From Clostridium sp. 'White wine YQ' (GTDB lineage Bacteria; Bacillota; Clostridia; Clostridiales; Clostridiaceae), in assembly GCF_028728205.1 (NCBI RefSeq), contig NZ_JAQYUU010000005.1, positions 1-64,000 of the forward strand: 64,000 nt of DNA, in the 5' to 3' direction. The position numbers were made by a program, and so were the translations under genes. Numbering within the stretch: the first letter of the stretch is position 1; each line of letters opens with the position of its first letter. Below the pieces are notes generated by a model. The model saw nothing but the letters and a program-made list of their open reading frames with translations. It made no database searches and had not been told where the DNA came from. Positions 46,949 to 54,739 of the stretch are shown here, in pieces.

Positions 46949-47509
46949 TTATACTAATAGAGCATATTGAATTATTTGTATCATTTCTTCAATTAACTCT
47001 TTTTCCTTATCATTATCATTTTTGTTAATAGTAATTGCTTTTAGTGGTGAAAATAATATTGCAACTATATTTTCATTTTTATAATTTTTAATGATTTTCT
47101 TATCCTTCATTTCATCTAACAACTTATAAAGAATACATATTCCAGATTTCCCTTTACAATTATTAGACAGTGCTGGACAACTTGAGAATTGATCAACGAA
47201 ATGAAAAACTTCTTCATTTTCATTTATATATGAATAATAATTTCTAATAAGCTGTTCTATTATTTTCTTTCCATCCATTTCATTTTTAAGTTTACTTAAT
47301 AAATATTCAAATACTTCTTCTGAATATTCTCTATAAATATCCCTAAGCATTACTTCTTTATTATCATAATAGATATACACTGTTGCAGGTGAAACTCCAG
47401 CTTCTTTTGCAATTTTAGAAATTGATGCACCATGAAAACCTTCATGAAGGGTTAACTTAATAACTGCTTCCTTTATTTTCTTTTGTTTTTCATCATCTTT
47501 CTTTCTCAT
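46949..47509 (-). CDS. TetR/AcrR family transcriptional regulator
   Basis: The N-terminal TetR helix-turn-helix is clear: KIKEAVIKLTLHEGFHGASISKIAKEAGVSPATVYIYYDNKEVML (about 10-54). The ligand domain contains a cysteine group, SSCPALSNNCKGKSGIC (about 109-125), unusual for the family and possibly metal- or redox-sensitive. GAGGTGAGTTA precedes the ATG. Its own promoter contains a palindrome in the spacer, which fits autorepression, and the same 10-base element occurs before lon. Ligand unknown. Confidence 0.85.
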   Translation of the reverse strand: MRKKDDEKQKKIKEAVIKLTLHEGFHGASISKIAKEAGVSPATVYIYYDNKEVMLRDIYREYSEEVFEYLLSKLKNEMDGKKIIEQLIRNYYSYINENEEVFHFVDQFSSCPALSNNCKGKSGICILYKLLDEMKDKKIIKNYKNENIVAILFSPLKAITINKNDNDKEKELIEEMIQIIQYALLV

Positions 47510-47531
47510 TAACTCACCTCTATTTTATTCT

Positions 47532-47560
47532 ATAATAAATGTTCATTCATTTATTGTCAA
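47532..47560 (-). promoter_or_regulatory. tetR promoter with operator in the spacer
   Basis: On the minus strand TTGACA (47555-47560), a 17-base spacer and TATTAT (47532-47537). The spacer is filled by AATAAATG-6-CATTTATT (47534-47555), a likely autoregulatory operator. Confidence 0.7.
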
Positions 47561-47600
47561 TAGTAATTATCAATTAAAAATTATACTTTTTTATATTATT

Positions 47601-47630
47601 AAAGCTGCCTCTTCACTATAAGGCAGCTTT
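47601..47630 (-). terminator. hairpin after rsgA
   Basis: AAAGCTGCCT and AGGCAGCTTT form a perfect 10-bp stem 9 bases beyond the rsgA stop. The T-run on the minus strand is short. Confidence 0.65.
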
Positions 47631-47638
47631 TAATTATT

Positions 47639-48676
47639 CTACTTCTTTCTTAATTTCTTTTGCTGTTGTCTAAGATTAGATTCTTCCTTTCTCTTAGCAA
47701 ATTCCGCTTCTTTTTTTAACTTCAAGTAATTATTCCAACGATCTTTTGATAATTCCCCAGTTTCTAATGCATCTTTAACTGCACATCCAGGTTCACTTTG
47801 ATGACTACAATCTCTAAATTTACATTTAACAGCTAGTTCCTCAATTTCGGAGAACGTAATATCTAACCCATCTGTTACATTCCACATTTCCAACTCTCTC
47901 ATTCCAGGGGTATCAATTACCATAGTTCCATTGTCTAGCATGATTAATTGTCTATGAGTTGTTGTATGCTTTCCTTTACTATCATCTTCTCTAATTGAAT
48001 TTACCTTCATAACCTCTTTACCTGAAACTCTGTTCACAAGCGATGACTTTCCAACTCCGGAAGATCCTAAAAATACAATTGTTTTTTTGGGCTTAATATA
48101 TTTATCTAATAAATCAATGCCTTTACCTGTATACGAACTTACTGGAATCACGTCTACTCCAACCGCTATATTTTCAATTTCGTTCTTTTCAGTTTGATAG
48201 TCATCACATAGATCAGCTTTAGTTAGTATAATTACAGGAATTCCTCCACTCTGCCAAGCTGTACTTAAATATCTTTCTATTCTCTTAATATTAAAATCTT
48301 GATTAAGTGATACCATAATAAATACATAATCAAAATTCACTGCAACAACTTGCTCTATTCTATTCCATGAATCTAACCTTGAGAATTTAGTTCTTCTCTC
48401 AAGTACCTTATAAATAGTACTCTCTCCATAAGGATTGTACTTTAAAAGCACAAAATCACCAACTGTAGGGTATATATTTTCTACTTTATCGCTATAAAAA
48501 ATAGATCCTTTTAGTTTTCCTGGAACCTCGCCATACTCCGTAATAATTTTATACTGCTCCTTATGCACCTCTACAATTCTTCCTGGAATCAATTCATTAT
48601 CTAAACTATCTAACTCTAATAATTGCTTTTCATAAAAATCTGTATAACCATACTTTTCAATAATACTATTATTCAT
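47639..48676 (-). CDS. rsgA: ribosome small subunit GTPase A, 345-residue paralog
   Basis: The protein has an OB-fold N-domain and a circularly permuted GTPase domain: G4 LTKAD, G5 PVSSYTGKG, G1 FLGSSGVGKSSLVNR, G3 DTPGMRELEMW, then a zinc-binding end with C....C.H....GC (CKFRDCSHQSEPGCAV). RsgA releases maturation factors from 30S subunits and hydrolyses GTP on them. At 345 residues it is longer than the roughly 290-residue clostridial RsgA of the prkC cluster, which it is not next to, so it may be a second copy. It is expressed behind a long leader with terminators. The ATG overlaps the stop of a 20-codon ORF. Confidence 0.92.
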   Translation of the reverse strand: MNNSIIEKYGYTDFYEKQLLELDSLDNELIPGRIVEVHKEQYKIITEYGEVPGKLKGSIFYSDKVENIYPTVGDFVLLKYNPYGESTIYKVLERRTKFSRLDSWNRIEQVVAVNFDYVFIMVSLNQDFNIKRIERYLSTAWQSGGIPVIILTKADLCDDYQTEKNEIENIAVGVDVIPVSSYTGKGIDLLDKYIKPKKTIVFLGSSGVGKSSLVNRVSGKEVMKVNSIREDDSKGKHTTTHRQLIMLDNGTMVIDTPGMRELEMWNVTDGLDITFSEIEELAVKCKFRDCSHQSEPGCAVKDALETGELSKDRWNNYLKLKKEAEFAKRKEESNLRQQQKKLRKK

Positions 48677-48731
48677 CTAATTCCTCCAAATGCTTATTTA
48701 TTTTTTTCATAATATAAAATAAATTTTTCAT
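48669..48731 (-). CDS. leader ORF 2 (20 codons) overlapping the rsgA start
   Basis: MKNLFYIMKKINKHLEELDE is preceded by AAAGGAGTGATGTTAT, a near-ideal ribosome-binding site. Its stop overlaps the rsgA start by 8 bases, and the rsgA ribosome-binding site (GGAGG) lies inside its last codons. This geometry indicates translational coupling. Whether the peptide has a role of its own is unknown. Confidence 0.6.
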   Translation of the reverse strand: MKNLFYIMKKINKHLEELDE

Positions 48732-48785
48732 ATAACATCACTCCTTTCAAAAAATAAACAATCTTCTAAAAATGGGCATAAAAAT

Positions 48786-48829
48786 TCCGCAGAAGTAACC
48801 ATAAAAAAATTATTATTACTTTCTGCGGA
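48786..48829 (-). terminator. leader terminator 2 of rsgA
   Basis: TCCGCAGAAAGTAA and TTACTTCTGCGGA form a 13-bp stem with one bulge, followed on the minus strand by ATTTTTAT. It lies 55 bases upstream of leader ORF 2. Confidence 0.75.
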
Positions 48830-48870
48830 TAAATATATTGATTTAAAATATTGTAGAACCCTAAAAAGGT

Positions 48871-48897
48871 AAAAAAAATACGCCCTTTTCACGGCGT
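48871..48897 (-). terminator. leader terminator 1 of rsgA
   Basis: On the minus strand ACGCC and GGCGT pair around 8 bases and are followed by A and eight T residues. A perfect ACTTAT-CCAA-ATAAGT hairpin abuts it (48899-48914). The 5-bp stem is short, but the T-run is excellent. Confidence 0.6.
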
Positions 48898-48924
48898 TAC
48901 TTATCCAAATAAGTTTTTATGAAA

Positions 48925-48944
48925 GGTTACTATACTCTGCGGAA
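48925..48944 (-). promoter_or_regulatory. candidate antiterminator arm in the rsgA leader
   Basis: On the minus strand this segment reads TTCCGCAGA-GTAT-AGTAACC. It can pair with the 3' arm of terminator 2 (48785-48800) over 16 bp with one 4-base bulge, competing with the terminator's own 5' arm. Confidence 0.55.
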
Positions 48945-48998
48945 ATGTATGTTCATAAAATCACATTTTAATAACTACATTTTCGCCCATATTCAGTT

Positions 48999-49031
48999 TT
49001 AAATCATAACCACCTTTAATCTGTTACTCAT
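48999..49031 (-). CDS. leader ORF 1 (10 codons) in the rsgA leader
   Basis: MSNRLKVVMI follows AAAGGAGAT at 9-base spacing, about 50 bases downstream of the predicted transcription start. Its position ahead of two terminators is that of a leader peptide. It contains no run of one amino acid, so amino-acid attenuation is not suggested; slow or stalled ribosomes could be the signal. Confidence 0.5.
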   Translation of the reverse strand: MSNRLKVVMI

Positions 49032-49051
49032 TAATACCATCTCCTTTCATA

Positions 49052-49080
49052 AAGATATATCTATTAACAAAATATATCTT
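49052..49080 (-). other. 5' hairpin of the rsgA leader
   Basis: AAGATATAT and ATATATCTT form a 9-bp stem right at the predicted 5' end of the transcript, where it may protect the RNA from decay. Confidence 0.5.
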
Positions 49081-49090
49081 ACTACCACAA

Positions 49091-49119
49091 ATAATACTAT
49101 TTATAGTCTAAACTGTCAA
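49091..49119 (-). promoter_or_regulatory. promoter of the rsgA leader
   Basis: On the minus strand a perfect TTGACA (49114-49119), 17-base spacer and TATTAT (49091-49096). The predicted start near 49084 gives a leader of about 408 bases. Confidence 0.8.
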
Positions 49120-49132
49120 CCACTGTATATAT

Positions 49133-49738
49133 TCATCTCCTAAATATTTCTGTTGGTTTAACTCCTGATACCATAATCCTAACAAAATCATTTCTAATAC
49201 TATCATATTTTTCAAAGATATTTTTTGCTTCTTCTATATTACTATATACCTTCCAGTATCCAACTAACTTACAATTCTCTTTTGTATCCTCCATAAAATG
49301 AGCAACATCATCTAAAGGATATCCTAAAAAAATCCCTATTTCATGGGGGCAAGATTCTTTATATCGGTCTTTTAATAATGATAGACTTTCTTTTAATGTC
49401 ATTCCCTTCTTATATCCAAAGTTCTCAAGAAATTCAACATTTCCTTCTTCTCTTAAAACTTTTTTTAGAATCTCTTCATTATAGAACAGCACAACTGTGC
49501 TCTTTTGATCTTTTTTAAGTTCTAAAAATTTGACTCTTAACTTATCTTTAACTTCATCTTTAAACCTCTCCCAATCTTTTTGTAGATTACGTCTATCATT
49601 ACTAAATATAAGCAGGGATGCCGCTTTTTCTTTAGTTAATGTTGGACCAGCACTATACATTATTGTTGAAAATAGATATTCAATATTATTATATGTATTT
49701 ATAATTTTTAAGTAATTACTCAATTCATCTGTGCTCAT
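49133..49738 (-). CDS. DUF3793 family protein
   Basis: The 201-residue protein contains CPHEIGIFLGYPLDDVAHFM and CKLVGYWKVYSNIEEAKNIFEKYD, the conserved core of the DUF3793 family of clostridia. It also has APTL-like AGPTLTKEKAASLLIF and STVVLFYNEE. No membrane segments. Some family members sit near heme- or iron-linked genes, but nothing of that kind is adjacent here. Function unknown. It ends where the rsgA promoter begins. Confidence 0.75.
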   Translation of the reverse strand: MSTDELSNYLKIINTYNNIEYLFSTIMYSAGPTLTKEKAASLLIFSNDRRNLQKDWERFKDEVKDKLRVKFLELKKDQKSTVVLFYNEEILKKVLREEGNVEFLENFGYKKGMTLKESLSLLKDRYKESCPHEIGIFLGYPLDDVAHFMEDTKENCKLVGYWKVYSNIEEAKNIFEKYDSIRNDFVRIMVSGVKPTEIFRR

Positions 49739-49828
49739 ATTTTTCTTCCTTTGCTTTATATTCTTACTCCTTATTTTTAATTTTTCAGCCTATTCTTATT
49801 CACTCGAATTTCACATCATTTTTATAAA

Positions 49829-49857
49829 TAAAAAAAGATAAAGCTCCAGCTCTATCT
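49829..49857 (-). terminator. terminator after the SPFH gene
   Basis: AGATAGAGCT and AGCTTTATCT (minus strand) form a 10-bp stem with one G-U pair, followed by TTTTTTATTT. Confidence 0.75.
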
Positions 49858-49870
49858 TCTTGTTTATAAA

Positions 49871-51202
49871 TCATATTTTATTTTCTGCTCCGCATTCTGG
49901 ACAGAATTTAAATGGTTTATCTGCTTCATAACCGCAGGTTTCACATTTACCATCAAGTGGCTTTTTATTTCCACACTCTCCGCAGAACTTCCCCGTATTC
50001 TCAGCTCCACATTGACATATCCATGTACTCGATGCCTTTACTGGTACAGGGGCAGTTTTCCCACATTCCATACAGAATTTTCCTGTGTTTTCTGTTCCAC
50101 ATTCGCATGTCCAAGTTTGAGAAGGTTGAGATGTTTGAGGTTTACTTTGAACTTGGGCACTTTCTTCTTTTACCTTTTGTTCTTGCTGTGGATTTTGGGT
50201 TAATGAATTAAATAGCTGTGCCTCATCAAAGCCTCCATTACCGCCTGCTTGTTGAGCAAATCCCATTCCCATAAAACCGGTCATAGCCCCTGCTTTATTT
50301 GAAGCTGCTTTTTCAAGTGCAGCACCCTTTGATTGTATATAGCTTGCTGCAAGCATTCTTGGATCTGTATAAACTCTTGTGCTTTGGAATTCTTCTATCT
50401 TCTTTGCACTATCTGCATCAGGTGTTACTGATGCTAGTGCAAAAGATACTACTGATATACCTCTTTTCTCTACCCATTCAGAAGTCATTTCAGCATTTAA
50501 AGCTTGAGCTAGTTCTTTTGTAAATAATGTAAGTTGATCATATGGGATTCCTTTTAATCCTATTTTTCCTAAAGCGTATTGTAAATTATTTTGTATCTCT
50601 GACTTAAATTGAGAATCTATCTGATCCCTGGTAAATTCGTAGCCTATATTTCCACAAACATTAGTATAAAACATTATTGGATTTGTAATCTTATAGGAAT
50701 ATTCTCCAAAGCATCTTAGTTTAATAGTAAAATTAAACTCACTATCCCTAAACGGAATATCTCCTGCTCCTATTTTATTCCCCATTAGTTCCTTCATATT
50801 TACGTAGTAAACCCTTTGATCATGGTCTTGCTGCCCACCTGCTTTGAACCTATCCATAGCAGTTCCTATGCTTTTCATGAAGCCATCCTTTAATTCCTTC
50901 ATTCCGCCTGTTAACATTGATGGTGATGTTCCTGTATTGTAAATATATTCGCCTGGTTCAGCGCAGAAATCAATTATCTTTCCATCTTCTACTATTATCA
51001 TACACTGTGAATCTGAAACTACTAATCTAGAACCATCTGTTATGATATTGTCATTTCCCCTATTTGTACTTCCATCTAATCTTTTATTTTGTCCTTTTCT
51101 CACAAGTACATCCATAGGCATTGAATCACAGTACATAAACTCTTTATATTGATCCCTTAAAGTACCCTTAAGTGCATTTGCCGCTGCAGCTATTATCCCC
51201 AT
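49871..51202 (-). CDS. YdjI-like SPFH-domain protein with zinc ribbons
   Basis: The N-terminal 280 residues match the YdjI-type SPFH/virion-core-like family: YKEFMYCDSMPMDVLVRKGQ, GSRLVVSDSQCMIIVEDGKI, EPGEYIYNTGTSPS and EFNFTIKLRCFGEYSYKI. After a Gln-rich linker, three zinc-ribbon units follow (CECG...CMECG; CQCG...CGECG; CETCG...CPECG). The B. subtilis homologue sits with membrane-stress proteins such as LiaH/PspA-type systems. It starts 35 bases after a Tim44-like membrane protein gene and is probably in one operon with it. Likely a membrane-associated scaffold. Confidence 0.8.
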   Translation of the reverse strand: MGIIAAAANALKGTLRDQYKEFMYCDSMPMDVLVRKGQNKRLDGSTNRGNDNIITDGSRLVVSDSQCMIIVEDGKIIDFCAEPGEYIYNTGTSPSMLTGGMKELKDGFMKSIGTAMDRFKAGGQQDHDQRVYYVNMKELMGNKIGAGDIPFRDSEFNFTIKLRCFGEYSYKITNPIMFYTNVCGNIGYEFTRDQIDSQFKSEIQNNLQYALGKIGLKGIPYDQLTLFTKELAQALNAEMTSEWVEKRGISVVSFALASVTPDADSAKKIEEFQSTRVYTDPRMLAASYIQSKGAALEKAASNKAGAMTGFMGMGFAQQAGGNGGFDEAQLFNSLTQNPQQEQKVKEESAQVQSKPQTSQPSQTWTCECGTENTGKFCMECGKTAPVPVKASSTWICQCGAENTGKFCGECGNKKPLDGKCETCGYEADKPFKFCPECGAENKI

Positions 51203-51237
51203 TTTTTTAAATCCTCCATTTTATTTATATTTGATAA

Positions 51238-52272
51238 TTAATTTATAAATACTCCGCCATTTCCTACCTGGGTATCTTCATTTATACAGTCTAAATCGCT
51301 TAATACCCAATCATGCTCTCCTGTTGTTACAATAAAATCACAGTACTCACATTTACCAGCACTTGTAACCTGTATTGGTGCTCCACAATGTGGACATTGT
51401 TTTGTACTCATATTACTTGTAGCTGGGTCAGTTTTTACTCCAACATTTCTCATAAAAGTCAAAAGATATTTATTAGTGAATCTTGTTTCATCGTCCCCTT
51501 TAACTATCTTTCGCGTATCTTCATCTATGATATAATCATTCATTGATGCATGTAAGTATACAGTTAAATATTCATATTCTACATCCCTTACATACTTAAA
51601 TAGATATGATTGATTTACTGAAATACGTTCAACAACATTAATTCTATGCATCCTCTTATATTCTTGTAATTGTAATTCATGCATTCTAAATAATTCTTCT
51701 TTTTCAAATGGTCTTATCTTAGCCCAATCTCTTGAGGTCCAAGCTTCTTGTAATGATACAAATACCTCCTGACTCCAGCCTATAAACTTATCAGGCGAGA
51801 ATAATGGATCCATCTTTATAATCTCATTTCTAATTGCTACTGTATTATCTACTACTTCCTGTCTAACACTTGGTGAAATCTCTCTCTCTCTATTCTCATC
51901 ATTAAGAAAATCTTTAAAATTATCTATGTCTTCTTGCTTAATTGCTCCCTTTCTTTTTAGTACAAAAACTATCAGTAGTACTATACCAATTAGAACTATT
52001 GCTCCTATTGATAGCCCTCCTCCGATGAATGATTTTTTTGACTTACTACTAGTTGTACTTTTGGAACTACTTGACTTAGCCTTACTACTAGGCGTCTTCT
52101 TTTGATTATTATTGTTACCAACATCCGCCTTTACATTGTCATAATCATAAACTGTATATTGAATACCTACCTGATTCAAAAACCTTCCAGTTGATTTTTC
52201 AATGTTATTAGCTTGTCCGAAGGTAATGAAGACCACTACAATAATCAATAAAATTCTAATGTATTTTTTCAT
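51238..52272 (-). CDS. membrane protein with Tim44-like domain and zinc ribbon
   Basis: The protein has an N-terminal signal-like helix (about 5-20), a Ser/Lys-rich low-complexity stretch (about 55-82), a membrane helix (about 85-107) and a Tim44-like domain (about 130-285; DPLFSPDKFIGWSQEVFVSLQEAW, FRMHELQLQEYK). A C-terminal zinc ribbon (CPHCGAPI...CEYC, about 293-312) ends in an acidic tail. Tim44-like domains bind membranes or unfolded proteins. The next gene encodes an SPFH zinc-ribbon protein, so the pair may act together at the membrane. G-rich ribosome-binding site. Confidence 0.75.
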   Translation of the reverse strand: MKKYIRILLIIVVVFITFGQANNIEKSTGRFLNQVGIQYTVYDYDNVKADVGNNNNQKKTPSSKAKSSSSKSTTSSKSKKSFIGGGLSIGAIVLIGIVLLIVFVLKRKGAIKQEDIDNFKDFLNDENREREISPSVRQEVVDNTVAIRNEIIKMDPLFSPDKFIGWSQEVFVSLQEAWTSRDWAKIRPFEKEELFRMHELQLQEYKRMHRINVVERISVNQSYLFKYVRDVEYEYLTVYLHASMNDYIIDEDTRKIVKGDDETRFTNKYLLTFMRNVGVKTDPATSNMSTKQCPHCGAPIQVTSAGKCEYCDFIVTTGEHDWVLSDLDCINEDTQVGNGGVFIN

Positions 52273-52401
52273 TTTTACTCCCCCACTACTACCAATATAT
52301 TAATATATAGTTTATAACTTATATAAATATAACAATTTTTATATATGTTAATTATTATATATATCTCTCTATTCAGTTAGTCCCTATAACTATAATTAAC
52401 A

Positions 52402-52429
52402 AGGTAGCTTCACTCATCTGAAGCTACCT
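52402..52429 (-). terminator. hairpin at the end of the L,D-transpeptidase gene
   Basis: AGGTAGCTTCA and TGAAGCTACCT form a perfect 11-bp stem that includes the stop codon. The following minus-strand sequence is only moderately T-rich. Confidence 0.55.
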
Positions 52430-53111
52430 AATCAATTAGTCTTATTCCTAGACTTTTATATAGTTCTTTATCTATAAAATGATTAATAGATAAATTATTT
52501 TCTACTCTATATTCCATTATACTTTTCTTCATGCTTTCCCCATAAACTCCATCAACTTTTCCAAAGTAATATCCTTTTTCTTTCAATATTCTTTGTATCT
52601 CAAGAACATCTGCCCCTCTATCACCCGGTTTCAATGTCTTCAGTCCTTTTCCAAATGGTCCATAAGGACCAGCATATATTGTTACAATCATTCCTACTGT
52701 AACTTTTTCATATAATTCTTCTATATCTTTATTAAACATTCTTATACATCCATGAGATGCTTCTGACCCAATTGAACTTGGATTATTTGTTCCATGAATT
52801 CCGTATTTCCCCCAAGGAACATTTAGTCCTATCCACCTTGTTCCAAATCCCCCACTCCAAGCTCCCATTCTAATAACTTTCCAAGTTCCTATAGGTGAAG
52901 GAGTATTTGGCTTTCCACTTGCTACAATATAACTTTTAATGATTGTATTTCTATCCTTGTTTATCAGATAAAGTCTTTCTTCACTTAAATCTATTAAAAT
53001 TGCACTATTATTCTTTTTATCACTAGCACTACTTCTAATAACAGTTATATTTGAAATAATAATAAAAACACATAAAAAACATATGGCTTTACTAAAAAAT
53101 GTTTTTTTCAA
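52428..53111 (-). CDS. L,D-transpeptidase (YkuD) with peptidoglycan-binding domain
   Basis: A signal or membrane segment (about 7-26) precedes a YkuD catalytic domain (about 40-155) with GIHGTNNPSSIG and SHGCIRMFNKDIEELY, which hold the catalytic His, Cys and Arg. A peptidoglycan-binding repeat follows (about 163-222; GDRGADVLEIQRILKEKGYYFGKVDGVYG). It forms 3-3 cross-links in the cell wall. GAGGTG lies 6 bases before a TTG (53111), giving MKKTFFSKAICF; an in-frame GTG at 53120 is part of that signal. Single-gene unit. Confidence 0.9.
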   Translation of the reverse strand: MKKTFFSKAICFLCVFIIISNITVIRSSASDKKNNSAILIDLSEERLYLINKDRNTIIKSYIVASGKPNTPSPIGTWKVIRMGAWSGGFGTRWIGLNVPWGKYGIHGTNNPSSIGSEASHGCIRMFNKDIEELYEKVTVGMIVTIYAGPYGPFGKGLKTLKPGDRGADVLEIQRILKEKGYYFGKVDGVYGESMKKSIMEYRVENNLSINHFIDKELYKSLGIRLID

Positions 53112-53212
53112 GTACAACACCTCAAATTCGTCAATAATAATTTTATTTTGTCCTAAGTAGTTAACATAATTAGAGGTATTTTTTTCTTACTTTTGATTTT
53201 TATATTATTTTA

Positions 53213-53248
53213 TAAAAAAAAGATGTGAAGTCCTTAGGACTCCACACC
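53213..53248 (-). terminator. terminator of the MFS gene
   Basis: TGTGGAGTCC and GGACTTCACA (minus strand) pair around TAA with one G-U pair and run into TCTTTTTTT. Confidence 0.85.
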
Positions 53249-53289
53249 ATTTGTATCATTGAATTTTACCCCTTATATGTACTAATTTA

Positions 53290-54510
53290 TTAGCTATTTT
53301 CTAATTTATCAACACTCCAAAGCTTAGGAAATAGTTTTATCCACAAAAATACCACTATTATTGTACCTATTCCCCCAATTAAAACTGCATTTACAGGTCC
53401 AAACCATGCCGTTGTTAGCCCCGATTCAAATTCTCCTAGCTGATTTGATGTTCCTATAAACATTTGATTAACAGAACTCACTCTTCCTCTCATATTATCC
53501 GGAGTTTCTAACTGTACCAATGTAGATCTTATAACTACGCTAATTACATCTGATGCTCCTAGAACAAAAAGAAATGCTAAAGATAAAACAAAGGATTTTG
53601 ATAGCGAGAATAGTATTGTAGCTATTCCAAAAAATATTACTGCAGTAAACATAATATGTCCTACTCTTCTTTTCAATGGTCTTCTTGCCAATACAATTGA
53701 CATAAGTAACGCACCTACTGCAGGTGCTGAACGCATAACACCTAATCCTATTGGCCCTACCATCAAAATCTTACTTGCAAATACCGGTAATACTGCTGTA
53801 GCTCCCCCAAATAGCACCGCAAAAAGATCTAAGGATATTGCACCAAGAATTATAGGTTTACTCTTTATGAATGTAATTCCAGCAAATAATGTTTTAATGG
53901 TTGCTGCATTTGCTTTCTCTTGTTGCTTTCTTAATGTTATTAGTGAAATAAGAAAGCTTGTACAAAGAGATAATACTCCTGCAATAGTATATACAACATT
54001 TGCCCCAAATGAATATAGTACTCCCCCAACAGCTGGTCCCATTATTGTTGCAAATTGGAAAGCTGATGCCAGTAATGCAGCTGCTCTAGGAAAGCTCTCT
54101 TTACTAACGATATTAGGTAACATGGATTGCATTGGAGGACCCTGAAATGCATTTACTATTCCTAATATAGAGACTGTTACAAGAATTATTTCTTTAGTAA
54201 TTATCCCTTTATAACTAGCAAAAGCTAAGAAGAGAACTGCGATACCTTCTAATGATTTGCACAAGCAAATTATAATCTTTCTATTAAATCTATCTGCCAC
54301 ATATCCAACAACAATGGTAAGAAGAAACATGGGAACAAACTCCACTAATCCAACTAAACCTAGATAAAAAGCACTATCAGTAATTGAATATATCTGCCAA
54401 CCAACTGCAATAGTAACCATTTGAACTGAAAATGCTCCTATTATACGTGCAAATAACAAAAAAGCTAAAGATCTATTTTCTAGTAATTGTGATGTATTTA
54501 CTGACGTCAT
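53290..54510 (-). CDS. MFS transporter, DHA3/EntS-type efflux protein
   Basis: This 406-residue protein has about twelve hydrophobic segments. The motif VGYVADRFNRKIIICLCKSLE after helix 2 and the FQGPPMQSMLPNIVSKESFPRAAALLAS loop are typical of the DHA3 group, which includes macrolide and siderophore exporters. The start is the ATG at 54510; a TTG three codons upstream lies too close to AAAGG. It is divergent from an AraC-type regulator gene, with 229 bases between, so that regulator may control it. Substrate unknown. Confidence 0.82.
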   Translation of the reverse strand: MTSVNTSQLLENRSLAFLLFARIIGAFSVQMVTIAVGWQIYSITDSAFYLGLVGLVEFVPMFLLTIVVGYVADRFNRKIIICLCKSLEGIAVLFLAFASYKGIITKEIILVTVSILGIVNAFQGPPMQSMLPNIVSKESFPRAAALLASAFQFATIMGPAVGGVLYSFGANVVYTIAGVLSLCTSFLISLITLRKQQEKANAATIKTLFAGITFIKSKPIILGAISLDLFAVLFGGATAVLPVFASKILMVGPIGLGVMRSAPAVGALLMSIVLARRPLKRRVGHIMFTAVIFFGIATILFSLSKSFVLSLAFLFVLGASDVISVVIRSTLVQLETPDNMRGRVSSVNQMFIGTSNQLGEFESGLTTAWFGPVNAVLIGGIGTIIVVFLWIKLFPKLWSVDKLENS

Positions 54511-54739
54511 AAAACTCAAAACCTTTCTACTTGTTTATTAGCTAATTATTAGTATAAAATTGATATTATAGAATTAGTTTTTAAAAACATCTAATTTCTA
54601 TATTCCTAATTATTTCAACATAAAAGCTTTAAATTTAGTATTTTTATTTATCATTATAAACACTAATCTAAGTAATTTCATTAATAAATTTGCTACAAAA
54701 TAGCATTATATTGATTTTTACTTTAAGAAAGGAATCGTT

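Noticed and set aside
50012..50523. Cys-rich plus-strand frames opposite the SPFH gene
   Set aside because: The cysteines come from the complement of zinc-ribbon codons; no independent start signal or conserved family.
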